Assembly (NCBI GenBank): GCA_029379385.1
Contig: CM055606.1
Location: forward strand, 16,703,142-16,767,141
Length of the DNA stretch: 64,000 nucleotides
DNA from: Quillaja saponaria
Lineage: Eukaryota; Streptophyta; Magnoliopsida; Fabales; Quillajaceae
Reading direction: 5' to 3'
Shown one piece after another: positions 28,344-40,146 of this stretch (position 1 is its first letter; every line of letters starts with the position of its first letter). The notes below the pieces were generated by a model. That model had not been told where the DNA came from, ran no database searches, and saw only the letters and a list, made by a program, of their open reading frames with translations. Position numbers and translations under genes: made by a program.

Positions 28344-29687
28344 TGAGGAAGGAAACGTGGGTACTTTTAGAATAAAGCTAAGAACAAATTGAATGGACCA
28401 TAGAATAGTGCTCCTGCGGCATTGCCATTAAAAGAGAGTCGGAGATGACCAAGTAAAATTTTCTGAAGTGTGAGTGTTGCTGAGGTTTGTAAGTGACTTC
28501 TGAAAAATATGGGAATTAGAAGGAAAAAAATAAAAATTTCAAGGATTAATTGCACCTTTTCCCCTTAAAATAGTTAAATTGCAATATCTCCCCTTCTCTT
28601 TTTTTAATTGAGGAAATATCCACAATATTTGAATATCATTTTAGAATTATTGACTCTGTGTCCAACACAATTTTATTCAAGTATTAACATCCAATTTTGT
28701 TTTGTTTTGTTTTTTGTTTTTTGTTTTTAAGAAAATATTATAGATAGACATTTATATCCCAAGATTTAACTAGTTTTCTTAATATGTTTAATTGTCTTTA
28801 AGTAAATAAAAATTTTAATAAGCAAAAGATCAAAATGAGTGATTTTTAGAAGAGGAGATGATTAAAGCATAAATTTTGGTTGACCCCTTAGTAGCTGATT
28901 AACTGATGTCAGAACACTATTGTGTGTGTGAACTATGAAAGAGAGATAAAAGAATTAAATTTGTGCAACATAATTATCTACAAAGAATATCTATGAGAAA
29001 GGAAGCATGAATAATATAAGTAGATGATCTTTTTTTTTATTAGTAAAAAATGGCCACTAAATTATTTGTTGGCTTTACTGATTTATGTTAAACTAGACAT
29101 GCATTTCCACGTAAATCGCAAATCGCTGTAGCTTATGACGATTTAAGTGTGTTATCAAACATTTCATAATAATCTTTTAATATTCATATGATTTATATAC
29201 GAAGGAATACTTTACATTCATTTATTGGTATCTCTTGAAATTTATGTCTTAAAGGCTTGGTTCAGGAATTAATTTATGAAACGACGTGATGAAATTGACA
29301 GATGAGACAGAAATATAAGTAAACAAGAATTCTAATTGTTTGGATGCTTAATTGGCAATAATGTGGCTTAGTGGAGCTCATGAAGAAGTGTGGCATCTTT
29401 GTTCCTTGCCCAATTTCAATTTAAATATTTTTGCCAGAACATGACTCTGTCTCAATCAATTTCATCAACAGCTGCACTGACAAAATCATAGCTGAAAGAG
29501 GAGAACAAGAATACATGCACATTCTTTGTCAACAAGATTTTTCCCTTTAATTTAATGCCTTTGACACCCATAGCAGTATGTGATTGTTGGGCAAGTCATG
29601 GCTTTGTGACAACTTATTGCTCTTGAACCCATGTCACCCAGTCACAATCTCTTACCACCTCCTTCCATAACCTCTGTGAAGCAGAAA
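28344..29687. other. Divergent intergenic region (CDS4/5 and acid phosphatase promoters)
   Basis: It is AT-rich and serves as promoter space for two divergently transcribed genes. I see no further gene and no motif firm enough to name. Confidence 0.5.
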
Positions 29688-30717
29688 ATGGAAAAACCTC
29701 TAGGCTGCTTGTTGGGTTTCATTTGTCTTTTGGTTCCTTTAACAGTTGCAGACTGGAACATTCTGAATCAGAAGACACAAAAAGGGTTGAAGATTAGGTT
29801 GAAGAATTATTGTGAGAGTTGGAGGATGAATGTTGAGCTACACAACATCAGAGACTTCCAAGTTGTGCCTGAAGAATGCACTGGATATATTGCAAAATAT
29901 ATCAGATCCACCCAATACAAAGTGGACTCTGAGAGGGCAATTGAAGAATGCATAGTGTACTTTGGCACTAGCTGCAGTTTAAAGAAAGATGGCAAAGATG
30001 CTTGGATTTTTGACATTGATGATACTCTCCTCTCAACTGTTCCTTATTACAAGACTCATAATTTTGGGTAACTTTTTTTTTCCCAAACAATTTTGGGTTT
30101 TATTCAGAATTCACTCTTTCTGTTTACTTATATATTAAGCAACACATCCTATATCAGAGAATTAGGCTTAGGTCTTATATGTTTGTTTCTGTCTATTCCC
30201 TTTTACTCAGAATTCTTAGTGATAGCAAGAACTAATTTGAATGTTTATAGGGGAGAGAGACTGAATGTGACATCTTTAGAGGAATGGATGAGGAAGGGTA
30301 AAGCCCCTGCTCTTGAACACTCATTGAGGCTCTTCAATGAGATAAAAGCTAGAGGAATTCAAATCATTTTGGTTTCTTCAAGGAGGGAGTATCTCAGATC
30401 AGCGACAATTGGAAACCTTGTCAGTGTTGGTTACCATGGATGGAATAGTCTAGTCTTGAGGTCAATATAACCCAATCACATCCTCCTATTTTCTAAAATT
30501 GACTTGTGTGGTGGCTAAGTTTTTTTCCTTTATGTACAGGCATCCTGATGATGAATTGAAATCAGTGGAGAATTACAAGGCTGAAGTGAGAAAACAACTA
30601 ATTAATGGTGGGTATCACATTTGGGGAATCCTTGGAGACCAATACAGCAGCATTGAGGGGCTTTCAAGCTCAAAAAGACCATTCAAACTTCCAAATCCTT
30701 TGTATTATGTTCCTTGA
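29688..30717 (+). CDS. HAD class IIIB acid phosphatase-like protein (VSP-related)
   Basis: Three exons: 29688-30067, 30251-30460 and 30540-30717, total 768 bases and 255 residues. I chose ATG 29688 over the in-frame 29631 because it puts a signal peptide (MEKPLGCLLGFICLLVPLTVA) right at the N-terminus. The HAD nucleophile motif is D109-I-D-D-T (WIFDIDDTLLS), motif II is in IILVSSRR, and GDQYSSIEG at about 229 is followed by the KLPNPLYYVP tail. The family is secreted or vacuolar and includes soybean and Arabidopsis vegetative storage proteins and acid phosphatases. Some storage members lost the first Asp; here it is kept, so phosphatase activity is plausible. The true substrate is unknown. 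Confidence 0.92.
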
Positions 30718-31150
30718 TACAGTCTAGTCTTCTTTGTATCTCTTTATTCCTCTCTTTGTTTCCCACATTTTCTTCAAAATAAAAGTAAATTAAAGAAAAA
30801 CTTCTGTGTAGAAGGAATTTTGTTGTTGCCATCAAATCAAGCAGAAGGCAACCAGCTTTCTCATCACAGATTTTAGTCTGAAATTTGCAGAATGGTTAAC
30901 CAAACTGATCTCATGCTTAACTTTTTATCTTATTATATAAGGGAAAGTTCTGAGGTGAGAAAAGGACTTAGATGACATGAAAGACTATTGACAGAACTTT
31001 TATGCAGAATTTAAGACAGTTAACAGTCTGATACTGCAACAACACAACATAGCAAGGTAAAAGACTACCTCTCAGTTTATTTGCATCACAATTTTAACAT
31101 TTAATTACCAACTAGAGGGTTCTGATACCTACACACACAATCACACTGCT
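30718..31150. other. Short convergent intergenic region
   Basis: 3' ends of the acid phosphatase and caleosin genes face each other. Nothing else is seen. Confidence 0.5.
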
Positions 31151-33194
31151 TCAACCCACCTTACCCTCAAGACCCAGATTCACTTTAGCACAATACTCAA
31201 ACAAACTTCCATCAAAGCATCTTCTAACTGCTTCTTTAGACAGAAAACCTTCCTCATCCCTAGCAAGAATGCACAAGATCCCCCACTCCAGCTTGCTTGC
31301 AATCCTGCGTAAACCACACTCCATTAACTTCAAAACTAATTGATAAAAGTAACATGAGAGCCTTGAAAATCACCAGCCAAAGGCATCAAATGCAACCCGG
31401 TTTCCCTCGGTCAGATCCCAAATATCTCCAAGTGTGAGCTTGTCAGGTAGAGTACGAGCATACTTACTAAACATCAGCTCAAGATTTACTGGCACATACC
31501 TGCAGTTCGATTCAACTGAAATTGTGTAATAATAATGAATTAAATGATTCAAATGGATTAGAAATCATATTAATAGAGAAGTTATTACCTTCCTTCTGTG
31601 TCATAAGTTCCACTGTCACTCCCATGTTTTGCTTTGTGTATGTTACATATGTATATGGGAAAAAAGGGAGATGGTATCCATCCCTGAAAAAAATACCATT
31701 AATTTGCAGGACAGATCTATATTCTTTAGATGGGTTAGAATATGCAAATGAATAAAGATTCATTATCTCTACAAGCTTGAGCTAGCTATTTATCGTGGTA
31801 TCATAGCAGAATGTCCTAACTCATGAATCCACGTGTTGTACCGATCCATTAAGAGAAAAGTATAAATCCCACAGATAATTGGAATGTCAAATGTGGTTAT
31901 TCCCTCACTACAACTTTGGTTTTGTAGATCAATGAGGTGATAATTTAGCAACTGTCATATACTTAAACAGAACTACAACATCACTCAATTGAGGCTTAAA
32001 CTACACAGATTTTGTGAAGTTTGAGATTTTAATTCTACAAGTGAATAGCACATTAATTGACTTACTGGCAGTGTAGCATAACTCTTGGCACCATTGATAA
32101 TCACTGCCATGACAAGTGAGGCCATTATATTGAATCCAATCGCACGCAGCCCTGAAATTTTTTCATAAGAAATTAAATGCAAGTAAACAAAAAAAAAAAA
32201 AAAGCAAAATCAGATACATTCATATATAAGCAAGAGATATAAATATTTCAAGTTGATGATTACTTACCAACATAAGTTTCCCAAGGGTAAACGATTCCGT
32301 TGTTATCTTGATCAAAAAACGCAGCATGCTGCTGAAGAACAGACATATTGTGATGCCTGTAGCCTGGTGTTCCATGTGGATGTGTTGTATCAGGAGCTCT
32401 CAGTGCTCTAGGCATGTCTGTTGGAAAACAATTATGAAACAAGAATATAAGCTTTTCTATCTTTTCTGATACAAGACATGAAATTTAAAAATAAAGTAAA
32501 AAATCTTGTATATTTTTTTTTATTCTTTAAATCTTAAAAAAGTCACATAGTGTAATATAGGCATTTAAATTTCTCACATTTTAGCTACAAATTTCACTTT
32601 TAAAAAGGGAATAACATTTCCCTTTTATTGCATCTTTAATTATCTGTATATCCTAAAATGTCAGTTTAATATATATATATTTTTAATGGGGCTACACATC
32701 ACAAAAATTTTAATTGAAGATACAGTCAATTAAAACAAGTTTGAACTCAAATTCAACTTCACTGATATTATTGATAAATTATTATAAAAGGTGAGAAAAA
32801 TTAATTTTGACACTCCAAATTTTGTGATATGTAGAGTTGACGTGTTATATATATATATATTAAGTCTCACATCAGATATATCTATAATGGTTTGATTTGA
32901 ATTATATAAATAATTTCATAGAGTTTAAATTATGATCAATATATAGTTGAGATTAAATGCACGTGATTTAGTATTTTTATGTTTTCCCGAGTCATAACAT
33001 AATTTTTTAACTTATAACATGATCAGGCTACCCACCCCACACACAAATTCATTTTAAGGATGAATTGGATTAACTTACAAGGCTTTGGAAGTGTGTTTTC
33101 CAAGTCATCCCTGACCCTTCTTTCCATCGTAAGTGGTGCATAGGCAGCCTCAGTCACCAATGCTTCCCTCTCCAGTCTCCATGTTTGAAGCCAT
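31151..33194 (-). CDS. CLO: Caleosin / peroxygenase with a frame lesion near its start
   Basis: Minus-strand exons: 33079-33194 (first), 32268-32417, 32066-32151, 31589-31683, 31374-31499 and 31151-31304. Key parts are the EF-hand ([16 protein letters not shown]), the conserved His of MSVLQQH, a hydrophobic segment, the proline knot ([11 protein letters not shown]), the second His in HKAKHGSD, and the end [18 protein letters not shown]. Caleosins coat lipid bodies or ER and act as Ca-binding haem peroxygenases on fatty-acid hydroperoxides. The likely natural start, ATG 33194 (MASNMETGE), is out of frame with the rest: it hits a stop at 33150-33152. One extra base in the CCC run at 33166-33168 explains this. 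Without it, about 241 residues result, the usual length. From ATG 33127 the open frame gives 219 residues without the leader part [13 protein letters not shown]. Confidence 0.88.
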
Positions 33195-34240
33195 GCATGA
33201 GTTTGTGATCTCTCTTTGCTATAATTTTTAAGCTTGATGAAAAAGATTTATATATTGAGCTTTTTAGAAGAGCAGACGTATATACAAGAAGAAGAAGATG
33301 TACACAAACAAAATGCAAGAGCCAGCAAAGGGACTAACCCATTGACGTGGCATACATGCAAACAGACCTTTAACCCTGTGCCTTTATTGTGGCAAGTGTG
33401 AGGAGGGTTGCATGCCAAAGTTGAGGTTCTCTTTCACAGTCTTAACTCCTTACATTTGGCTTCTCTGCCTTAACTAGTGCATGAGCTATCAAAATAAAGT
33501 TACTTTGATTCCTACAATCATCTTTTATTTAAATTAATTTAATTGAAGATGATGAATAATAATGTAGCTACTGATTCCTCACATCATTAACTCGCTTGGC
33601 ATATTATTGAATATAAAATTATGATTGTGTAAAAATCAAAATTTAAAAATTGAGGTTGAGAAAGAACAAGAAAAACAGAGGAAACTTGCAGAAAATTTCA
33701 TCAATAAACCGACGTTCATTCTCCTACCTAAAATAGGTTTTTACATTTTTATTTTATTTTATATATACAGCTGAAAATATCCGATTACAGTTAAAAGTTA
33801 TCAAAATCAATTGATTCAAATGTCTTTACATCAAACTGTTGCATTTTCTATATATATATACATATATATGTGTGTGGCAGAAAATTAGACAAAATATTTT
33901 ACATTTGGCAAGAAGTTATGGACATTTAGAAAGCACTAAGATAAGAAAGTGTCTAATAAAAGTAATATAAACTATTAAAATTTTACATGTGACACAAATG
34001 ATGTTATCTAAATTTAATATGAAGAATCATCCAGAGTTCTTAGGTCAAACAGTTAGTACTTATTTTCTCACTTTCAGTGTCGAGTTCAAGTACTCTCAGT
34101 GTAAAAAAAAATAAAAAATTTACATGAAGAGATTTAGAAAGAAACATAAGATAAAAAGAAATAGTTGAAAAGTAAATAAAATAAAATTAATTCATGACAT
34201 AAATTGGACTTCCTAGTTCCAAGAGGAAGGTGTTTAATAT
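33195..34240. other. Intergenic region upstream of the caleosin
   Basis: The first few hundred bases are promoter of the caleosin on the minus strand, with an atatataaa TATA-like run at about 33247-33256 (minus). A tRNA-like SINE relic lies near 34041-34095. Otherwise the region is AT-rich and empty. Confidence 0.45.
34041..34095 (+). repeat. tRNA-like SINE relic (A and B box)
   Basis: An A-box-like taggtcaaacagttagtact (34041-34060) is followed by a B-box-like gagttcaagtactc (34082-34095), at about the spacing of a tRNA-derived SINE promoter. No clear tail or target-site duplication was established. Confidence 0.4.
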
Positions 34241-36611
34241 TCGGGTAGCGTGCAACTTCAAAGTGGCTGTTCTGTTTACCGCATAGTTTCAGCTACCAAC
34301 GCACCACAATTACTGTGATTCTGAGATATAGAAATTGGGAGAGAAGCTAAGCTGCTAATGGCGACCGATGAAAGTTCAAAGATGGGGTTGAACCAAAATG
34401 GGAAGATCCTGATTGTGCAAATGGAGGAAGGTGGACTGTCACCAGCGAAAGAAATACTAACCTTGATACCATGTGGCTAGAAACTGTTATGCTATCATCC
34501 TCCATTTTGGCTTTTTTTGGAGAACAAATTGATGAGGCTAATGAAATCTGCGGTGTGGTTGCAAGTGTGCAACAGAGACAGTGCACACTTTCATTATGGA
34601 CCAAAATAGCAGCTAATGAAGCTCTACAGGTTTGATTACCAAAAATTGATACCTGGAACTTTGAATAGCTTTCTCGGCTTGGAACTTAGATTAGTTATTA
34701 GTTCGTTACTATTTAGCATCCTATCTGTATTAGCTTTCCTTGTTTTCTTATATGATAGTATGCATTTAAGTCCCTTGGAACTTGATGTACAACTTATTGT
34801 GTGATGTACTGTTTCTTTTCTTACAATATGTGGGTACCGCAAGCGAAGGCTGGGTACCATAAGCCAAGTTGTGGTCTAGGTATCTAAACATCTAAACTTA
34901 GATTAAGGATATCGCAAGTCAAGACTCAAGGGTACCACAAGTCAGGATTTAGGTACCATAAGCCAAGTTCTGGGGTAGAGTAAGCCAAGGCTTTCCAACA
35001 CTAGTTGATGTCAGATAATTTTATTGCTTCTTTGGATACTATTACTCATAGTTGGGGTATTGTTCCCAGTCCTCCGGACATCATTATGCCTTTACATCCT
35101 TAGGAGGTGCGATTGACAATCAAGATCTACAATCACTTGTAGACTATTTAGGCTTGAAATTAGAGTCTTTCTGGTAAAGAGGTTAAGGTAACTGTCTCTT
35201 CAATTCCCTTGAATAAAAAGAAGACAAAAACTGAAAGGGAAGTGCAGAAAATGCTAACTACTCACATTATGCTCTAATGCAAGCTGGCTATAGCATTCAT
35301 TTATAATATTCTCCGATTGACTAAAGAGCTTATTTTGTCTCTCCTTTTGTTTATCTATCTTTTTTTTTTCTTTTTCTTTTAAGAGGATTACCTATCCTCC
35401 TCATTCTACTCTTGTCTTTCTCTCATAATAATTCTTTTTCCTATAAAAAAAATAAAATAATAATAATCCAGGGCATGGATACTGTAAGACAAGGCGCGGG
35501 TGCCGTAGGCCAGGATATGGGTACCTTTAGATAACTACTAGCTGTGTCTTGTGATCACTATGATGTTGGAGATAGCTGTAGTAGAGGTAGTCATGTCTAA
35601 TAATTTTTTTGGGTGTGATCTGTGAGTTAATTATGGTAGCTACAGTCTTTTAAATTGCATCCTTGTAGGAGTTTGTATAAGTTATAACCTAGCTTCTCTG
35701 CTTAAGAAGAATTGTCCTAACTGAAATGAAGCGCAGGAAAAAGAAAAGAGAAATAAAATCTGTCGAATACAAGTAATGTAGAAAAGCTCTCCTGTCATAC
35801 TGTACTGATCCTTTAAATAGGCTTTAATATATTCTTGATGCAAAGATGATATCAGAACTTCAGAAGACTTCTGAAGATTCTAGTTTTCTGTTTCAACCAA
35901 AGGCACGTAATCACCTTAGACATGGCTTAGCCACTGTTTTTAGCTTCTTTCTTAAACGAAAATGCCTAAACTGTATCGGCAACGCAGTTTCCAAATTCAG
36001 AGGGCAGAATCACTGTTCAGAAAGGGATCAAGCAGCCTATTCAATATGCTCAAAGCATAAGGGAAGTTAAAGAACAAAGGGCCACTAGTTTCACAATGAG
36101 TAATGCACATACCCCAAACATCTAGGCTAGAATCTTCTTTCACTTCTGCACCTACAGTAAGTCATCACTATTGATTATATTCAGAATTGCAGACCACACT
36201 GAAGTGTTGATTATATCTTACAACATCTGACACCCCCTTTATTTGGTCTTGTGTGTGCAACTGAGGGTTCAATATTTTCCACTACGTATTGACTGCAACT
36301 TTGCTAGCTGAAATTGGTGACTGATTTAGAAAGTTTCCCATGCATCATTATGCATTTTTTGTATGAAATTGTAGCATGCCATTTAATGTGAGGTTTATAA
36401 TTTTCACGTTTTGTTATGTAGATGAGCATTGGGAGGAAGTGGAAGGAGATAATTGATATAGACAAGATCAATGATAACTTTCATGTAAAATTTCGGCTCT
36501 CTATGTTACTTAAGACTTTTGGTGCATTTGACCTGTATGCAATTCTCACTTCTTTAATTTTAGCAGTGTGATTCTAGAAGAGGAAGGTCAGGATATAGAT
36601 ACAATGTCTGA
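34240..36611 (+). pseudogene. EIFISO4E: eIF(iso)4E pseudogene
   Basis: Remains of a cap-binding translation factor with introns, so a duplicated and not a processed copy. Exon 2 is open from 34372 to 34629: FKDGVEPKWEDPDCANGGR, then TSERNTNLDTMWLET, an odd added MLSSSILAF stretch, GEQIDEANEICGVVASV and LSLWTKIAANEALQ, with a GT donor at 34630. Exon 3 is 36422-36484 (MSIGRKWKEIIDIDKINDNFH, one codon shorter than the usual form). Exon 4 is 36567-36611 (CDSRRGRSGYRYNV, stop). Exon 1 is decayed: only scattered similarity (TGGCTGTTCTG-like and AAGCTG-like pieces) survives from 34250 to 34371, with stops, and no usable start exists. The cap-binding Trp residues of exon 1 are therefore gone. Confidence 0.8.
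34834..35526. repeat. Degenerate GGTACC-centred short repeat
   Basis: Within the pseudogene intron, units like gggtaccataagccaag recur at least six times between about 34834 and 34998, spaced about 20-50 bases. Two or three more (ggatactgtaagacaagg, gggtgccgtaggccagg, ggatatgggtacc) lie at 35476-35524. Divergence is high; the core is GGTACC followed by AAGCCAAG. Confidence 0.7.
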
Positions 36612-37143
36612 ATGCAGCTCGATTATGCTGTCTCAGCCAACAAAAGCTTGGATAGATATACGTTGCCTACAATTTTGTGTTTTTTGTGTACCTAAACACT
36701 AGGTAGCTGCTGTATTTTTGGTTGAGGTGCCTTTTTTCTGGAATGTAATTTGATGATAACCTTGTATCGATGTTTGAAATGATAACTGATTCTTTATGTT
36801 TGAGTTCATACCTACACAGTTGTCCAAGATTCTAGTATTGCAGAATAGCTTACAGATTCTGATTATTATTTGTTGTAGTTTCTTTATCTTGACATTTGCT
36901 TGAGTGAGCTGCTCAGAAAGAGCACCTTGGTTTTTATGTCAGTTATCCAAACAACAAAGTATCAGAGCTAATACTGATGAATGACAAATGCATATTACTA
37001 TAAAGGAGACCTAGTTTACATTAAAATACTCAGAGTAGCCCGATGTGAAAAAGCATTTAACATTTGTAATTAAGCCATTGGAATGGACTCTGAAGATTGA
37101 ACATGTTTTGATTACAAATTATATTAAACATTTTGGTAATCTA
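36612..37143. other. Intergenic region between the eIF(iso)4E pseudogene and PGR5
   Basis: Likely 3' sequence of both loci. No gene is seen. Confidence 0.5.
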
Positions 37144-37676
37144 TCAAGCAAGAAACCCAAGCCTTTCTCCATTCTTCTTGGCCAGCCTAATCAGTCCTTG
37201 TCTTTGTTTTGCATCAGCTCCTATTGATTTGCAGAACTCAGTGATAACCTAACAAACAAACAAATAACAAACCAGTAAGCTTTTCAGTAAGACAACATTA
37301 CCATTCTGTTTCAAACTTTCATGTCAGAATCTGGAATTCAAATTCTTAAAATCCTTCCAAAAACCGAAAGAGAAAATCAAAATATACAAAGTACCTGTGA
37401 ATGTAAAGCAATTGCTTTGCCTCTAAGCTGATTAAAGCGTTTCTTACCAATAATATTACGCGTAACAACAACAATAGGAGCAAAGAGACCTTTCCCTTCA
37501 TTGATGTTCTTCATCATCGGTTGAGATCTCACCGGCTTGCCAACTTGAATATGTACTGGTACTGACTTTGCCAACATGGTATAATCTTCACCAACAATTG
37601 AAGTTCCCCAGCTTCCGTGGAAGGAAGAAAACCCAGAATATCCTTTGAACCCAGTTGCTGAAATTGAAGTAGCCAT
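37144..37676 (-). CDS. PGR5: Proton gradient regulation 5
   Basis: Two minus-strand exons: 37395-37676 and 37144-37248, total 387 bases and 128 residues. PGR5 works with PGRL1 at the thylakoid membrane in antimycin A-sensitive cyclic electron flow around photosystem I, building the proton gradient and protecting PSI. The N-terminus (MATSISATGFKGYSG) is a plastid transit peptide. The mature part is almost invariant among plants: PMMKNINEGKGLFAPIVVVT, then IIGKKRFNQLRGKAIALHSQ, and exon 2 VITEFCKSIGADAKQRQG ending NGERLGFLA. The intron falls directly after LHSQ. No lesion is seen. Confidence 0.97.
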
Positions 37677-39576
37677 ATTAGAAGCTCAAGAACTGAAGGT
37701 TCTTTCTTTGAGCTTCTTTGAGATTGAGCTTTTATGTTTCCAGAATTCCTGTGGGTTGTGTTTGATTGTGAAGAAGGTGATATTTTTTTGGTGTAAATTT
37801 CAGAGCCTATGGTTTTTATTTGGATGATGTTGTTGTGTGAGAGAAAGCACAAGATCCATTAGGAGCCACATACAAACTGGTGGATTTGGTTTATAGTAGT
37901 TAGTTTTGATTTTTCATCATAAAAATATGAATTGTACATTCCTATTTAGTCAATGAAGATATCTATATCTAGAATTTTATTGGCTATTTCTCTTGACTAG
38001 GCCCCTTTGCCCGTTGATTATCAACCCAGATGATCATAACCGTCGAATTAAACAGATATCTCTTACAAATTATTTTATAAGTTAAATGACTAGAAATAAA
38101 CAATTAATCAAAAATATTTTTTTTATCAATTTAACTTTTGCACATTTTAATTAATTATTTTTAGGTCTTAAATAAATTTTTTAGGTAATATAAACGTTTC
38201 AAAATTATGCTTGTTACTTGGTGGACCTCATGTTCTTGGAATAATTCGTGTTTGAGTTCTTTCTTGAAACGTGCACTGGTGTTTAGGGAAAGAGGATATT
38301 ACTCTATTATGTTTTTCTGTTCTATTTTCTTTGATAGGCCCCTAATTGATTTGTTACTATACATTTAATAAAAATTTATATTTCATTAACAAATTAAGCT
38401 ACCTAATATATAATTACCATAAGATATCTCCTCTACTGCACTCCTTGAGATCCTTAGGATACATGGGATTTTCACCATTTAGGAGATTCAGATTCTATTA
38501 TTTAGTAAAATATAAAAATATTTTTAAATCAAATATAATAATTTGGGGAGAAAAAACATTGTGTCTTTTTCTCTCTAAAATAATTTCATGTGCCAAATGA
38601 GATAATTCAAATCCCTATTTAGGGTGTCTTTTATTTATGGAATTCAAGTTTTTATTTTATTACTTCTTCTTTTTTCAGTGTAGAGGTGACACTTGATTTT
38701 TTGTCTAAAAAATTTGTTTTCATCATGAAAACAAAAATACCGTAAGTTTTTCGATCTTAATGAGGATGATGATATACAATAAGAGTGTGTGAATTCAAAG
38801 TTGAAGACCAAAATAATCAATGATTTTTCCGTAAGGAGCTTAATTTCTAGTTATCAAAATCTATATTTAGGGCTTACATATTTAGTAATATGAGACTAAT
38901 TAAATTATTGTCTTAGATAAAAATGATTGGCTTTGTCTCAAGGCGGTTGGCCTAGTGCTTAACAATGTGTTTTCAAATCTCTTTCAAGATGAAAAGATGA
39001 TTAGGGAAATTGTAAACATGATGCATGGTTTCTTTTTGGAGGAGACCTGTAGACTCCACCAAGGCTAGCTTTGAAGGACTATTGGGTGGAATAAGAGTCT
39101 GGTTTTATTTTAGTTTGAGGAGTTTAGTGCTTAATTTAGGATGCACCTAAATTCAGGTGGTGATGAATCGTCGATGAAGTTTGAATTTAATAATATTTCA
39201 ACTTATATCATATGAATTGTTGCTTGTTATATTTGTTGATTAATGTTGAATTTGGTTGAATTCATTGTGTTAAAAATATGTGATTGATGTATAGTGATGA
39301 AGCTAGATGTATATTTGAGAACCAACTAACTCATTAGTTATAACAACAAATCTACATATAAGTTACAAAAGACAATAAATAAATAAAATTTTGAGTATTG
39401 AAAACAAATCTAAAATTGTGAGTTTTTTAAGTTCGTCATTTAATTAATTAAAATAATCACTAATTTTCATATCAATGGCGGCTTTAAATACAACAACTCG
39501 CTATTATATCATGAAACATTGACACATGTTGCCTTTTATATTATTCCTTTAATAAACTTAAATCTCAATTAGTTGA
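37677..39576. other. Intergenic region between PGR5 and the dirigent gene
   Basis: PGR5 promoter space on the minus strand for the first few hundred bases. A possible tRNA-like relic lies near 38945-38981. The rest is AT-rich with no recognised coding sequence. Confidence 0.5.
38945..38981 (+). repeat. Possible tRNA-like SINE relic
   Basis: ggttggcctagtgcttaac looks like an A box and gttttcaaatctc (38969-38981) like a B box, but the spacing is short. It is weaker than the other candidates. Confidence 0.25.
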
Positions 39577-40146
39577 TCAATAATGATACAAAGTGACATT
39601 ATATTCAATAATTCCATCTCCAGTTTTAGCATCAAGAAAATGACGCTTAATCTTAGCAAACCCTCTAGCCATCCTGAACTTTCCTCTACCTCCGACCACT
39701 GCCAGCTCAGGTGTCGGCTCTGCTATCGGATTTCTTGAAAATATACTAATAGAACTTCCATTAAACTTACCTGAGGTAAAACCATAATCAACATACATCA
39801 CCAAGGTAACTTTATCATCTAGGCTAGAAGACACATAGAGACCTCTTGCATTTCCAATAAGCTTAGAGGTTAGTTCAGGACCAACCCTAAGTGCATTGTC
39901 AATGGCATAGACAGTACCAAATTGACCAGCTGGTTTCGTCTCATCGGTTATATTAGGATGTGCCACCACCATTGCTGTTGGGCTTTTTCCAGAGTGGGTG
40001 TCAAAGTAGTAGAAATGAAGTTTTGTCACCTTCTCCTTCATTTCAAACTTAGGCACACTCTTGGAGTAGTACTCACCATACACAGTTGTGGTGGCAGTGT
40101 AAAGAATTAAAGCAAAGACCAGAATTACACTCATGCTCATCTTCAT
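39577..40146 (-). CDS. Dirigent protein
   Basis: Single-exon gene of 189 residues, as is usual for this family. Dirigent proteins guide stereoselective coupling of monolignol radicals to lignans, or help in Casparian-strip lignin patterning, in the apoplast. A signal peptide covers about residues 1-24 (MKMSMSVILVFALILYTATT...). The conserved parts are KLHFYYFDTHSGKSPTA, FGTVYAIDNALRVGPE, ARGLYVSSS, the LAVVGGRGKFRMARGFA motif and the end IIEYNVTLYHY. N-glycosylation sites appear at N65, N129 and N183. A TATA-like tataaac run lies about 70 bases upstream on the minus strand (near 40213-40221). The subgroup and product specificity cannot be told. Confidence 0.96.
   Translation of the reverse strand: MKMSMSVILVFALILYTATTTVYGEYYSKSVPKFEMKEKVTKLHFYYFDTHSGKSPTAMVVAHPNITDETKPAGQFGTVYAIDNALRVGPELTSKLIGNARGLYVSSSLDDKVTLVMYVDYGFTSGKFNGSSISIFSRNPIAEPTPELAVVGGRGKFRMARGFAKIKRHFLDAKTGDGIIEYNVTLYHY

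Noticed and set aside
29688..30717. GDQYSS in place of the usual GDQWSD in the acid phosphatase as a lost catalytic Asp
   Set aside because: As I recall, a plant subfamily normally has Ser-Ser at this point, so it is likely a subfamily trait and not a lesion; the nucleophile Asp is present.
35846..36070. 74-codon ORF in the eIF(iso)4E pseudogene intron
   Set aside because: No family likeness, no start context or splice logic, and it sits inside an intron of a dead gene.
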